NCBI GenBank assembly: GCA_030652635.1
Contig: JAUSPW010000258.1
Location: forward strand, 1 to 5,856
Direction of reading: 5' to 3'
Length of the DNA: 5,856 nt
DNA from: Pseudohongiella sp.
Lineage (GTDB): Bacteria; Pseudomonadota; Gammaproteobacteria; Pseudomonadales; Pseudohongiellaceae
Below, in pieces: positions 1-5,856 of this stretch. The notes under the pieces are model-generated. The model was not told the DNA's origin and searched no databases. It worked only from the letters and a program-made list of their open reading frames with translations. Every line of letters starts with the position of its first letter. Position 1 is the first letter of the stretch. Made by a program: the position numbers and the translations under genes.

Positions 1-944
1 TTTGTTTGCCTGAGCAGCCCGATCTCGGCCAATCGCTGCAGCAGGTAGTCATTGGCGGTGATGGCATGTGGATACTGGTTTGGCCTGTCCTCACGGATAC
101 AGGTTGGTAACGTTTCGATCAAAAAATCCGGATTGGGATGCATAAAAAACGGGATGGAGTAGCGCGCCTGTCCCACGGCAGCGCCAACCGGATTGACCAC
201 GCGATGGGTTGTCGACGGCAGCACATGGTTGCTGAGTCGTTGCAGCATGTCACCGATATTCACCAGAATCTCGCCTTGTTGTGTTGTCACCGGTAGCCAC
301 GAACCATCACGCCGCAAAATTTCCAGACCTGCCTCATGTGAGCCAACCAGCAGTGTGATCAGATTGATATCTTCATGCTGCCCCGCCCGGATCGAGCCAG
401 ACACATCATGGGTCACCGGCGGATAATGAATTGGCCTCAAAATGGAATTCCCATAATCTACCTTGTCCGCAAAATAGTTGCGCGGCATGCCTAAAAACAA
501 CGCCAGGCCTTGCAATACGCGGCTGCCCAGTTGTTGCAGTTCGGTGTAGAGGGTATAGGTGGCACGCTGGAATTCCGGAACTTCAGCAGGCCAGATATTC
601 GGGTATAAACAGGGGTGAGGCGCAGGGTCAGCGGTCTGCAGCCCCACGTGCCAAAACTCCTTTAAATCCGGATGACGACTGTCTTTGGCCTTTTCGATAC
701 CAAAACCGGTATAACCGCGCGCACCGCCGAGTCCGGCGACATGATATTGCTGCTTGATGTCGGTGGGTAAGGCAAAAAATGCTTTGATTGCCTGATAACA
801 ATCCTCAACCGTTTTGCTGCTGATACCATGCCCACGAATACTGCAGAATCCAAATTCGGTGTACGCGCCACCCAGTTCGGCAACAAAGGCATCCGTGTCT
901 GAATCCAGACGACTGATATCAAGATCAGGAACCTGCATGGACAT
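1..944 (-). CDS. Isopenicillin N synthase-like Fe(II)/2-oxoglutarate oxygenase (3' end cut by window edge)
   Basis: This is a cytosolic non-haem iron oxygenase of the isopenicillin N synthase/2-oxoglutarate dioxygenase superfamily. The frame is open for 314 codons from ATG 944 to the left edge with no stop; family members are usually about 300-350 residues, so probably only a few residues are missing. The N-terminal domain has the family start (VPDLDISRL, then FGFCSIRGHGI at 31-41). The jelly-roll core carries the iron triad His190-x-Asp192 (in AGQHEDINLITLL) and His247 (in TTHRVV), plus Arg261-x-Ser263 (RYSIPFF), which binds the 2-oxoglutarate carboxylate in relatives. All catalytic residues are intact. 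ATG 944 is chosen because GAGG lies 9 nt upstream; an ATG two codons later is less likely. The ribosome binding site overlaps the stop of the nucleoside transporter gene 11 nt away, so the two are probably co-transcribed and perhaps translationally coupled. The substrate is unknown; context suggests a pyrimidine or nucleoside. The family call is secure, the specific function is not. Confidence 0.9.
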   Translation of the reverse strand, partial: MSMQVPDLDISRLDSDTDAFVAELGGAYTEFGFCSIRGHGISSKTVEDCYQAIKAFFALPTDIKQQYHVAGLGGARGYTGFGIEKAKDSRHPDLKEFWHVGLQTADPAPHPCLYPNIWPAEVPEFQRATYTLYTELQQLGSRVLQGLALFLGMPRNYFADKVDYGNSILRPIHYPPVTHDVSGSIRAGQHEDINLITLLVGSHEAGLEILRRDGSWLPVTTQQGEILVNIGDMLQRLSNHVLPSTTHRVVNPVGAAVGQARYSIPFFMHPNPDFLIETLPTCIREDRPNQYPHAITANDYLLQRLAEIGLLRQT

Positions 945-955
945 TGTGACCGACC

Positions 956-2164
956 TCAGAGCAAAGAGAAAAAGAAGCCTGCGATGGTGGCGCTCATCAG
1001 ATTCGCCAGCGTCGCAGCCAATAAAGCCTTCATGCCAAGCTCAGCGATATCGCTGCGCCGCTCCGGTGCCATGCCCCCAAGTCCGCCCAGCAAAATCGCG
1101 ACCGACGAAAAATTGGCAAACCCGCACAGCGCAATGGTGACAATAATTTGTGTCTGCGCGCTGAGCTGGTCTTTGACACTGACGTAATCCAGATAGGCGA
1201 CAAACTCGTTGATCACCAACTTTTGACCAATAAAACTGCCGGCGAACCGTGCTTCATCCCACGACACGCCCAACAGGAACGCCAGCGGTTGAAACAGGTA
1301 ACCAAAAATCAATTGCAAAGTGACACCTTCCACACCAAACAGTCCGGCGATACCGCCAATCATACCGTTCACCAGTGCAATCAAACCCACAAAGGCCAAC
1401 ACCATGGCTCCGACGTTTAATGCCAATTGCATACCACTGGACGCACCGGCTGCGGCTGCATCGATGACGTTGGTATGTGGAGGCACACCTACAATTTCCG
1501 TCAAATCATTTTTGGTGGCCTCGGTCTCAGGCAGCAGCATTTTAGCCATCAGAAAGCCACCGGGCGCGGCCATAAAACTCGCTGCAATCAGGTACTTCAA
1601 TTCCACGCCTAGCCCTGCGTAACCGGCCATGACCGAGCCCGCAATCGATGACAAACCGCCGACCATGACTGCAAACAATTCAGAGCGTGTCATGGTTGGA
1701 ATAAAGGGTCTGACCACCAGCGGCGCCTCAGTCTGCCCTACAAAGATATTGGCCGCCGCCGACATGGATTCAGGACGACTGGTGCCGAGCAATTTCTGCA
1801 AACCGCCGCCTATCACGCGGATAACCCAGGTCATGATGCCAATGTGATAAAGCACGGCAATCAGCGAGGAAAAAAACACAATCACGGTCAACACATGCAC
1901 CGCAAAAATAAATCCCTGAGAGAAATTACCTATTTCGCCAAACACAAAAACAATGCCGTCGTTGGCAAAACTGATGACATGCGACACAACTTGCGTGACC
2001 TGATACAGCACTTGCTGTCCAAAGGGCAGATAAATCACAAAGGCGCCCAGAAACACCTGCAAGGCAAAGGCAATACTCACGGTACGCCAGTTAATTCGCT
2101 TTTTGTTGTTGGAGGCGGCAAACGCTACCAACAACAGGAACACCATTCCGACAAGACCCATCAT
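956..2164 (-). CDS. NupC/CNT-family concentrative nucleoside transporter
   Basis: This is an inner-membrane symporter that imports nucleosides using the Na+ or H+ gradient. The protein is about 402 residues, normal for bacterial CNTs, and highly hydrophobic throughout. Residues known to contact uridine in the Vibrio cholerae CNT structure are recognisable: the GQTE motif (Gln144-Thr145-Glu146 in FVGQTEAPLVV), the Glu320 of INEFVAYLDY, and Asn351 and Ser354 in CGFANFSSVAI. The gating-domain sequence GGLSSIAGSVMAGYAGLG follows GQTE as expected. Start choice is uncertain: an in-frame TTG at 2173 opens the frame, but ATG 2164 (immediately followed by ATG 2161) is preferred. None has a convincing Shine-Dalgarno sequence, which fits translational coupling to udk, whose stop lies 17 nt upstream. 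Its place between uridine kinase and an oxygenase points to pyrimidine nucleosides (inference). Whether Na+ or H+ is coupled, and the exact specificity, cannot be read safely here. Confidence 0.95.
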   Translation of the reverse strand: MMGLVGMVFLLLVAFAASNNKKRINWRTVSIAFALQVFLGAFVIYLPFGQQVLYQVTQVVSHVISFANDGIVFVFGEIGNFSQGFIFAVHVLTVIVFFSSLIAVLYHIGIMTWVIRVIGGGLQKLLGTSRPESMSAAANIFVGQTEAPLVVRPFIPTMTRSELFAVMVGGLSSIAGSVMAGYAGLGVELKYLIAASFMAAPGGFLMAKMLLPETEATKNDLTEIVGVPPHTNVIDAAAAGASSGMQLALNVGAMVLAFVGLIALVNGMIGGIAGLFGVEGVTLQLIFGYLFQPLAFLLGVSWDEARFAGSFIGQKLVINEFVAYLDYVSVKDQLSAQTQIIVTIALCGFANFSSVAILLGGLGGMAPERRSDIAELGMKALLAATLANLMSATIAGFFFSLL

Positions 2165-2181
2165 AAAGTGCAACCGATTTA

Positions 2182-2829
2182 CTATTTGGCCATTAACTGG
2201 CGGATGTTGGCTTTGATCACATCAATTGCAATCTGGTTTTGCCCGCCCCGGGTCACCACCAGATCGGCATATTGCCGTGAAGGTTCGATAAATTCGAAAT
2301 ACGCAGGTCTGACGGTGGTTTCATACTGCTCAACAACGGAATGCAGACTGCGCCCACGGTCCTCAATGTCCCGCTTGATGCGCCTGAGCAGACACACATC
2401 CAGCGGGGTATCCATAAATACGCTGATATCAAAATTTTCGCGCAGGCTTTTATCCGTGAGCAGCAAGATGCCTTCCACCAGCACCACACGTGCACCAGCC
2501 ACACGGATGGTTTTTTCCTGTCGTGTGTGCTGTTTGTAACTGTACTGCGGCATGTCGATCGCACCACCCTGACGGAGCGTTTTTAAATGCGATGCCAGCA
2601 AGGAATGCTCAAACGCAGAGGGATGATCGTAGTTGGTCAGGACACGCTGGCTGAACGGCAGATGACTTTGGTCGCGGTAATAGGCGTCTTCCGAGACAAT
2701 GGCAATACGGTCACCGCCCAGCTCTGCCACCAGTTCGTGATAGACGGTGGAAGCAAACAGGCTCTTTCCAGAGGCTGACGCGCCAGCAATGGCAATGATG
2801 GTTGTTGCGATTTCAGACTGGTTTGGCAA
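2182..2829 (-). CDS. udk: Uridine kinase (uridine/cytidine monophosphokinase)
   Basis: Uridine kinase phosphorylates uridine and cytidine to UMP and CMP with ATP or GTP, the committing step of pyrimidine ribonucleoside salvage in the cytosol. With the TTG start the protein is 215 residues, close to E. coli Udk at 213. It shows the P-loop GASASGKS (16-23), the SEDAYYRDQSHL block (46-57) with the likely catalytic Asp48, NYDHP (66-70), the nucleoside-binding YSYKQHTR (96-103), VEGILLL (118-124), the lid RRIKRDIEDRGRS (149-161) and the C-terminal RPAYFEFIEPSRQYADL. The start is unusual. GTG at 2838 is in frame, but the AGAAGG ribosome binding site runs into it; TTG at 2829 lies 8 nt after AGAAGG and best matches the E. 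coli N-terminus. An in-frame TAA upstream rules out anything longer than a few codons more. It is the first gene of an apparent udk-transporter-oxygenase operon, and the adjacent LysR gene is a candidate regulator. Confidence 0.96.
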   Translation of the reverse strand: MPNQSEIATTIIAIAGASASGKSLFASTVYHELVAELGGDRIAIVSEDAYYRDQSHLPFSQRVLTNYDHPSAFEHSLLASHLKTLRQGGAIDMPQYSYKQHTRQEKTIRVAGARVVLVEGILLLTDKSLRENFDISVFMDTPLDVCLLRRIKRDIEDRGRSLHSVVEQYETTVRPAYFEFIEPSRQYADLVVTRGGQNQIAIDVIKANIRQLMAK

Positions 2830-2861
2830 ACGTGGCACCTTCTGTTCTGGTTAAACGCGAG

Positions 2862-2890
2862 ATTATCACCAATTTAGTGATTTGAGAGCA
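2862..2890 (-). promoter_or_regulatory. Weak candidate promoter of the udk operon
   Basis: On the minus strand GATAAT (2867-2862, 5 of 6 to the -10 consensus) would place the transcription start near 2855, about 26 nt before TTG 2829. At 17-bp spacing the -35 position reads TGCTCT (2890-2885), a poor match. A good -10 with a poor -35 and a dyad in between is typical of regulator-dependent promoters. Read-through from the LysR gene is also possible, since no terminator is seen between them. Confidence 0.35.
2865..2881. promoter_or_regulatory. Dyad-symmetric candidate operator upstream of udk
   Basis: ATCACCAATTTAGTGAT is a 17-bp imperfect palindrome in which 7 of 8 symmetric pairs match. It lies between the LysR gene stop and the udk start, and it overlaps the upstream half of a predicted -10 box (GATAAT, minus strand 2867-2862). 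The ATC...GAT outer symmetry with an A/T-rich centre resembles LysR-family sites in style, but the spacing is not the classical T-N11-A box, so the binding protein is unknown. Confidence 0.45.
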
Positions 2891-2908
2891 CTACCTATCG
2901 ATGACTTT

Positions 2909-3856
2909 TTAATGCCTGCCAACCACATCACGCGCCAACTCGATGATGCGCCGGCGCATCCAGGCATGGCCGCCATCATGTTGCAACAAAGGACTCCATG
3001 CCATTTGCAGCTCAATCGGAATGATCATGAATGGGGGCTTGCGCACACAGAGCCTGGCATCATCTGCAAACAGTTTTGCCATTTGCGACGGCAAGGTCGC
3101 CACCAGGTCTGGTTGCGCTGCCAAATGGGCTGCCACTTGATAATGACGAGTAAACACCCGGATGTGACGCTGCAATCCAAGTTCCGCCAACGCTTCATCG
3201 ACCCAGCCCATACGCTGACCGTCACGCTGGCTCATTCCTCGACCAATGCCGATACCGGTTTTGCTGACCCAGATGTGCGCTGAAGCCAGATACCCATCCA
3301 GATCAAACTGTTGGCTGAGCGGATTACTGGCACTCAACAGACAGGAGAAGCTGTCGTGCCACAAGCTGGCCTGATAAAACGCCTGTGGCAGTCGATCAAA
3401 ACGATTGATCGCCATGTCGACTTTACCTTGCTCTAGATCGTGGAAACTGACATCGCTGGGCGTCAGCACATCCAGACATATGTGTGGTGCCTCTACGCGC
3501 AATGACGCCACCAAGGGCGCTAGCAGTGTTGATTCAGCATAGTCGCTGGCCATGATGCGAAACGTACGCTGGCTATTTTCGGGCGCAAATTCTGATGTTG
3601 GCATCACCGTCTGTTCAATCGCCGACAGAATCTGTCTGACCATCGGCTGCAGTTCAGCGGCCCTTTCGGTGGGAGTCATGCCCGCGCTGGTGCGCACCAG
3701 TAAAGGATCATGAAACAACTCGCGCAGACGGCGCAGTCCATTGCTGAGTGCAGGTTGTGTGATGCCCAACTGCTCGGCAGCCCGGGTGACGTTTTTTTCA
3801 CGTAGCAGCACATCCAGATAAACCAGCAGGTTGAGATCAATGCGGGAGAGATTCAT
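2909..3856 (-). CDS. LysR-type transcriptional regulator
   Basis: This is a DNA-binding regulator of the LysR family at typical length (315 residues). The N-terminal winged helix-turn-helix spans about residues 5-64: IDLNLLVYLDVLL, then VTRAAEQLGITQPALSNGL with the recognition helix near 33-44, then FHDPLLVRTSAGMTPT. That opening resembles the NodD/NahR-like branch. A linker helix (about 65-90) leads to a periplasmic-binding-protein-like effector domain (about 95-300) starting at RTFRIMASDYAE. ATG 3856 is the start: it gives the canonical N-terminus and an in-frame TGA lies shortly upstream. There is no clear Shine-Dalgarno sequence, only a T-rich stretch, so translation may be weak, as would suit a regulator. 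It sits in the same orientation directly upstream of udk, unlike the common divergent LysR arrangement, with a dyad at 2865-2881 in the gap. Control of the nucleoside operon and the identity of the ligand are inference. Confidence 0.95.
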   Translation of the reverse strand: MNLSRIDLNLLVYLDVLLREKNVTRAAEQLGITQPALSNGLRRLRELFHDPLLVRTSAGMTPTERAAELQPMVRQILSAIEQTVMPTSEFAPENSQRTFRIMASDYAESTLLAPLVASLRVEAPHICLDVLTPSDVSFHDLEQGKVDMAINRFDRLPQAFYQASLWHDSFSCLLSASNPLSQQFDLDGYLASAHIWVSKTGIGIGRGMSQRDGQRMGWVDEALAELGLQRHIRVFTRHYQVAAHLAAQPDLVATLPSQMAKLFADDARLCVRKPPFMIIPIELQMAWSPLLQHDGGHAWMRRRIIELARDVVGRH

Positions 3857-3873
3857 AAGAAAAATAGTTCTGC

Positions 3874-3895
3874 ATCAGCGATAAATTGCGCTGAT
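3874..3895. repeat. Inverted repeat in the LysR gene leader/promoter
   Basis: ATCAGCG and CGCTGAT form a perfect 7-bp inverted repeat around an 8-nt A/T-rich centre, 18 nt before the LysR gene start. The dyad with an A/T-rich middle is the kind of site LysR-type proteins bind, so autoregulation is possible. It may equally be an mRNA leader hairpin. It immediately follows the hairpin at 3899-3920. Confidence 0.45.
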
Positions 3896-3898
3896 TAT

Positions 3899-3920
3899 GC
3901 CCCTGTTATGACACAGGGGC
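3899..3920 (-). terminator. GC-rich hairpin after the LpxH2-type gene, possible terminator
   Basis: A perfect 8-bp inverted repeat, GCCCCTGT and ACAGGGGC around a 6-nt loop, begins 17 nt after the phosphoesterase stop codon. No T-tract follows (the minus strand continues ATAATCAGCG), so it is not a classical intrinsic terminator. It could stabilise the mRNA end, act in Rho-dependent ending, or serve as an operator, since a weak -10-like CATAAT (3899-3894) for the LysR gene abuts it. Confidence 0.35.
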
Positions 3921-3937
3921 CAGCAGACTGTTTAACA

Positions 3938-4759
3938 TCAGGCGGCACGCGCTCCGAGATCACGCAGTGTATGCACTGTTGCGCCCTGAGGGGTCAAATC
4001 AGAATCTATAGACTGCTTGACCGCTGTCCAGAAAATCAGCTGCAAATTTCCACGGCGATCTTCAGTCAGCGCCGAGCAGTTTTCTACCCAGTCACCATCG
4101 TTGCAGTACAAGGTGCCGTTTACTGTGGTGACTTCCGGGTGATGAATGTGTCCACATACAATGCCATCCAGACCGCGTTCGCGCGCATAGGCGCAGCCAA
4201 TTTCACGATAACGGGTGATGGCCTCTGCAGCGCCTCTGACATGGCTCTTTAAGAATCCTGCCAATGACCAGTAGTCGTGCCCTCGCCAGACGCGATAGCG
4301 GTTGTACCATCGGTTCACAAACATTAGCGACCTGTAAGCTTTATCGCCAATCCACGCATGCAGGGGACCAAAACAGACTTCCTGGTCAAATTGATCGCCG
4401 TGCATCAGCAACAGTTTTTTGCCATTGGCCAGCGTGTGGATATACTCGCGATGAATTTCGATGTCACCCAGCGCCATGCCGTCATATCGCTGGGCAGGTT
4501 CGTCGTGATTACCCGGCAGATAAATCACCCGGGTGCCTGTTGATGGCATTTGCATAAACCGGTGCAGCAGTTTGTTGTGCGTCTCGGGCCAGCAAAATTG
4601 TCGGCTCATGGCCCACATGTCGATGATGTCACCGATCAGATACAGGGTATCTATGCGACTGTGATCCAGAAAATCCAGCAGAAAATCAGCTTTGCAATCG
4701 GCGTCCCCGAGATGAATGTCTGACAGAAAAACCGTTCGGTAGTGCGTTAGCTTGGCCAT
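3938..4759 (-). CDS. LpxH2-type metallophosphoesterase (UDP-2,3-diacylglucosamine diphosphatase-like)
   Basis: This is a calcineurin-like metallophosphoesterase of the group often annotated as UDP-2,3-diacylglucosamine diphosphatase, and more precisely like the LpxH2 subgroup than true LpxH. With the chosen start it has 273 residues. The two-metal site is complete: Asp14 and His16 (LSDIHLGD), Asp44 (GDIIDMW), Asn84-His85-Asp86 (LPGNHDE), His120 (LLMHGDQFD) and His204/His206 (VCGHIHHPE). LpxH2-like signatures include YWSLAGFLK (163-171) and LYCNDGDWVENC near 218-229. The last ~30 residues extend beyond the conserved domain. The start is ATG 4759, because GGAG lies 7 nt before it; ATG 4780, seven codons upstream, has no ribosome binding site. 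It appears to be transcribed alone from its own promoter. True LpxH makes lipid X in lipid A synthesis; as I recall, the P. aeruginosa LpxH2 paralogue did not show that activity, so the enzyme function should be treated as unproven. Confidence 0.88.
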   Translation of the reverse strand: MAKLTHYRTVFLSDIHLGDADCKADFLLDFLDHSRIDTLYLIGDIIDMWAMSRQFCWPETHNKLLHRFMQMPSTGTRVIYLPGNHDEPAQRYDGMALGDIEIHREYIHTLANGKKLLLMHGDQFDQEVCFGPLHAWIGDKAYRSLMFVNRWYNRYRVWRGHDYWSLAGFLKSHVRGAAEAITRYREIGCAYARERGLDGIVCGHIHHPEVTTVNGTLYCNDGDWVENCSALTEDRRGNLQLIFWTAVKQSIDSDLTPQGATVHTLRDLGARAA

Positions 4760-4820
4760 CAAGATGCTCCAGAGTCTCATTTGATGGAATTGCAGTGTAC
4801 GCAGTCTGGATGACAGTGGG

Positions 4821-4849
4821 ATTAAGGATTAAAGACACTTCCATGACAA
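4821..4849 (-). promoter_or_regulatory. Candidate sigma70 promoter of the LpxH2-type gene
   Basis: On the minus strand a -35 box TTGTCA (4849-4844, 5 of 6 to consensus) and a -10 box CTTAAT (4826-4821, 4 of 6) are 17 bp apart. Transcription would start near 4814, giving a leader of roughly 55 nt before ATG 4759. It lies just after the glcB terminator, where a new promoter is needed. Confidence 0.5.
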
Positions 4850-4875
4850 ATAAGGCTTTTTTGCAGTTTCGGGAT

Positions 4876-4902
4876 AAAAAAAAGCCCGACCATGGGCCGG
4901 GC
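4876..4902 (-). terminator. Rho-independent terminator of glcB
   Basis: On the minus strand GCCCGGCC-CAT-GGTCGGGC forms an 8-bp stem with one G-T wobble and a 3-nt loop, followed directly by eight T residues. It starts about 58 nt after the glcB stop and points the right way. It separates glcB from the phosphoesterase promoter just downstream. Confidence 0.92.
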
Positions 4903-4960
4903 CAAACCGTCTAACTCGTCATACCTTGCTCACGAAACACCAGACTGGTTCACGTACCAG

Positions 4961-5856
4961 TCACGCCTTACTGCCTGTCTTGAGCTTGATACGATGCCTG
5001 TGTAAAAGTGGTTCAGTATAACCACTCGGTTGTAGCTCAGCCTTGAATACCAGATCACAGGCTGCCTGAAATGCCACGCTGTTTTCAAAATCTGGCGACA
5101 TGGCGTGATAGTGCGGGTCGCCGGCATTTTGCTGATCAACAATGACCGCCATGCGTCGCAAGGTCTGCTGTACTTGTTCAATGCTGCAGATCCCATGATG
5201 CAACCAATTACCAATATGTTGACTTGATATACGCAAGGTAGCGCGATCCTCCATCAGTCCGGTGCCTGCAATATCGGGCACCTTTGAACAGCCAATGCCT
5301 TGATCAATCCAGCGCACCACGTAACCCAGCAAGCCTTGGGAATTATTATCCAGCTCTTGTTGAATCTGCTCCGGACTCCAGCAACCCGGCGGCGCAAGAG
5401 GTAAAGTCAGCAAATCATCCAATGGCAACATTTCTTGTTGTGCCAGTCGGCGTTGCACACAGGCAACATCGACCCGATGGTAATGCATGGCATGTAAGGT
5501 CGCTGCCGTTGGCGAAGGTACCCAGGCACAACTGGCACCTGCACAAAGCTGTGCAATTTTTTCTTTCATCATGGCGCCCATTTCATCTGGCATCGCCCAC
5601 ATACCTTTGCCAATTTGTGCGCGTCCCGACAACCCACATGCCAGCCCGATAGCCACATTGCGATTTTCGTAGGCTTTGATCCAAGGGCTGGATTTCATAT
5701 CCGCTTTGCGCACAAACGCACCGGCCAGCATGCTGGTATGAATCTCATCCCCGGTACGATCCAGAAAACCAGTATTGATAAAAATCAGTCGTTCGCGGGC
5801 CTCATAAATACAGGCTTTGAGATTGACGGAGGTTCTGCGCTCTTCGTCCATGATGC
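4961..5856 (-). CDS. glcB: Malate synthase G, C-terminal part (5' end beyond window edge)
   Basis: Malate synthase G condenses glyoxylate with acetyl-CoA to malate in the glyoxylate shunt and glycolate use; it is a cytosolic monomer of about 720 residues. The last 298 codons are present, in frame from the right edge to TGA at 4963-4961. A methionine at 5851 is internal (it sits in the conserved IMDEERRTSVNL), not a start. Highly conserved blocks follow: INTGFLDRTGDEIHTSM, GLACGLSGRAQIGKGMWAMPD, WVPSPTAATLHA, GYVVRWIDQGIGCSKVPDI, LMEDRATLRISSQH and SGYTEPLLHR. The Asp of LMEDRATLR (residue 202 counted from that internal Met, 94 residues before the end) matches catalytic Asp631 of the E. coli enzyme, and the Cys of GIGCSKVPDI, 14 residues earlier, matches Cys617. 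An intrinsic terminator follows the stop by about 58 nt, so it is the last gene of its transcript. No glycolate-operon gene is visible in this window. Confidence 0.97.
   Translation of the reverse strand, partial: IMDEERRTSVNLKACIYEARERLIFINTGFLDRTGDEIHTSMLAGAFVRKADMKSSPWIKAYENRNVAIGLACGLSGRAQIGKGMWAMPDEMGAMMKEKIAQLCAGASCAWVPSPTAATLHAMHYHRVDVACVQRRLAQQEMLPLDDLLTLPLAPPGCWSPEQIQQELDNNSQGLLGYVVRWIDQGIGCSKVPDIAGTGLMEDRATLRISSQHIGNWLHHGICSIEQVQQTLRRMAVIVDQQNAGDPHYHAMSPDFENSVAFQAACDLVFKAELQPSGYTEPLLHRHRIKLKTGSKA

Noticed and set aside
662..922. 86-codon minus-strand frame inside the oxygenase gene.
   Set aside because: It is a different frame on the same strand as the oxygenase, whose full-length frame carries intact catalytic motifs. 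The short frame has no family features.
1844..2539. 231-codon plus-strand open frame spanning the transporter and udk genes.
   Set aside because: It lies wholly antisense to two well-recognised genes and crosses their boundary. Its translation is low-complexity-like (many His, Lys, Gln, Ser, Arg) with no recognisable motif.
2882..3283. 133-codon plus-strand frame opposite the LysR gene.
   Set aside because: It is antisense to the C-terminal half of a clear LysR gene, and no domain or ribosome binding site is evident.
4945..4960. Small inverted repeat CTGGT/ACCAG just after the glcB stop codon.
   Set aside because: The stem is only 5 bp with no T-tract, and a much better terminator lies about 50 nt further on.
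4930..5214. 94-codon minus-strand frame overlapping the end of glcB.
   Set aside because: It is a shifted frame within conserved malate synthase codons and runs only 31 nt past the glcB stop, with no ribosome binding site or motif to support it.
5852..5856. ATG at 5851 as the start of a short 296-residue gene.
   Set aside because: The frame is open through to the edge and the Met lies within a conserved internal malate synthase G block, so this is a truncated view of a longer gene.

Overview
The window looks like chromosomal DNA from a Gram-negative gammaproteobacterium. This rests on the protein families present (malate synthase G, an LpxH2-type phosphoesterase, an E. coli-like uridine kinase, a CNT transporter with the bacterial GQTE motif) and on a base composition near half G+C by eye. 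The genus cannot be fixed from this sequence. All six supported genes lie on the minus strand, so transcription runs from high to low coordinates. Four genes are complete and two are cut by the window edges. I see no mobile element, CRISPR array, rRNA or tRNA.

In transcription order, the right end (5856-4961) holds the C-terminal ~298 residues of malate synthase G (glcB), followed by a textbook intrinsic terminator (4902-4876). Next is a candidate sigma70-type promoter (4849-4821) and an LpxH2-type metallophosphoesterase (4759-3938). A short intergenic region with two hairpins (3920-3899 and 3895-3874) leads into a LysR-type regulator (3856-2909).

A 70-79 nt gap with a near-perfect 17-bp dyad at 2865-2881 then precedes a tightly packed cluster: uridine kinase (udk), a concentrative nucleoside transporter of the NupC/CNT family, and an isopenicillin N synthase-like Fe(II) oxygenase that runs off the left edge. 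Spacings in the cluster are 17 and 11 nt, and the oxygenase ribosome binding site overlaps the transporter stop codon, so these three are almost certainly one operon.

The most interesting part is this operon. Transporter plus uridine kinase is a plain pyrimidine-nucleoside import and salvage unit. The added oxygenase belongs to the superfamily that includes fungal thymine 7-hydroxylase, which suggests (as inference only) that it oxidises a pyrimidine base or (deoxy)nucleoside so that the product can enter the uridine kinase route. The LysR gene next door, with a dyad over the predicted udk promoter, is the natural candidate regulator. The malate synthase and phosphoesterase genes look like unrelated housekeeping neighbours.
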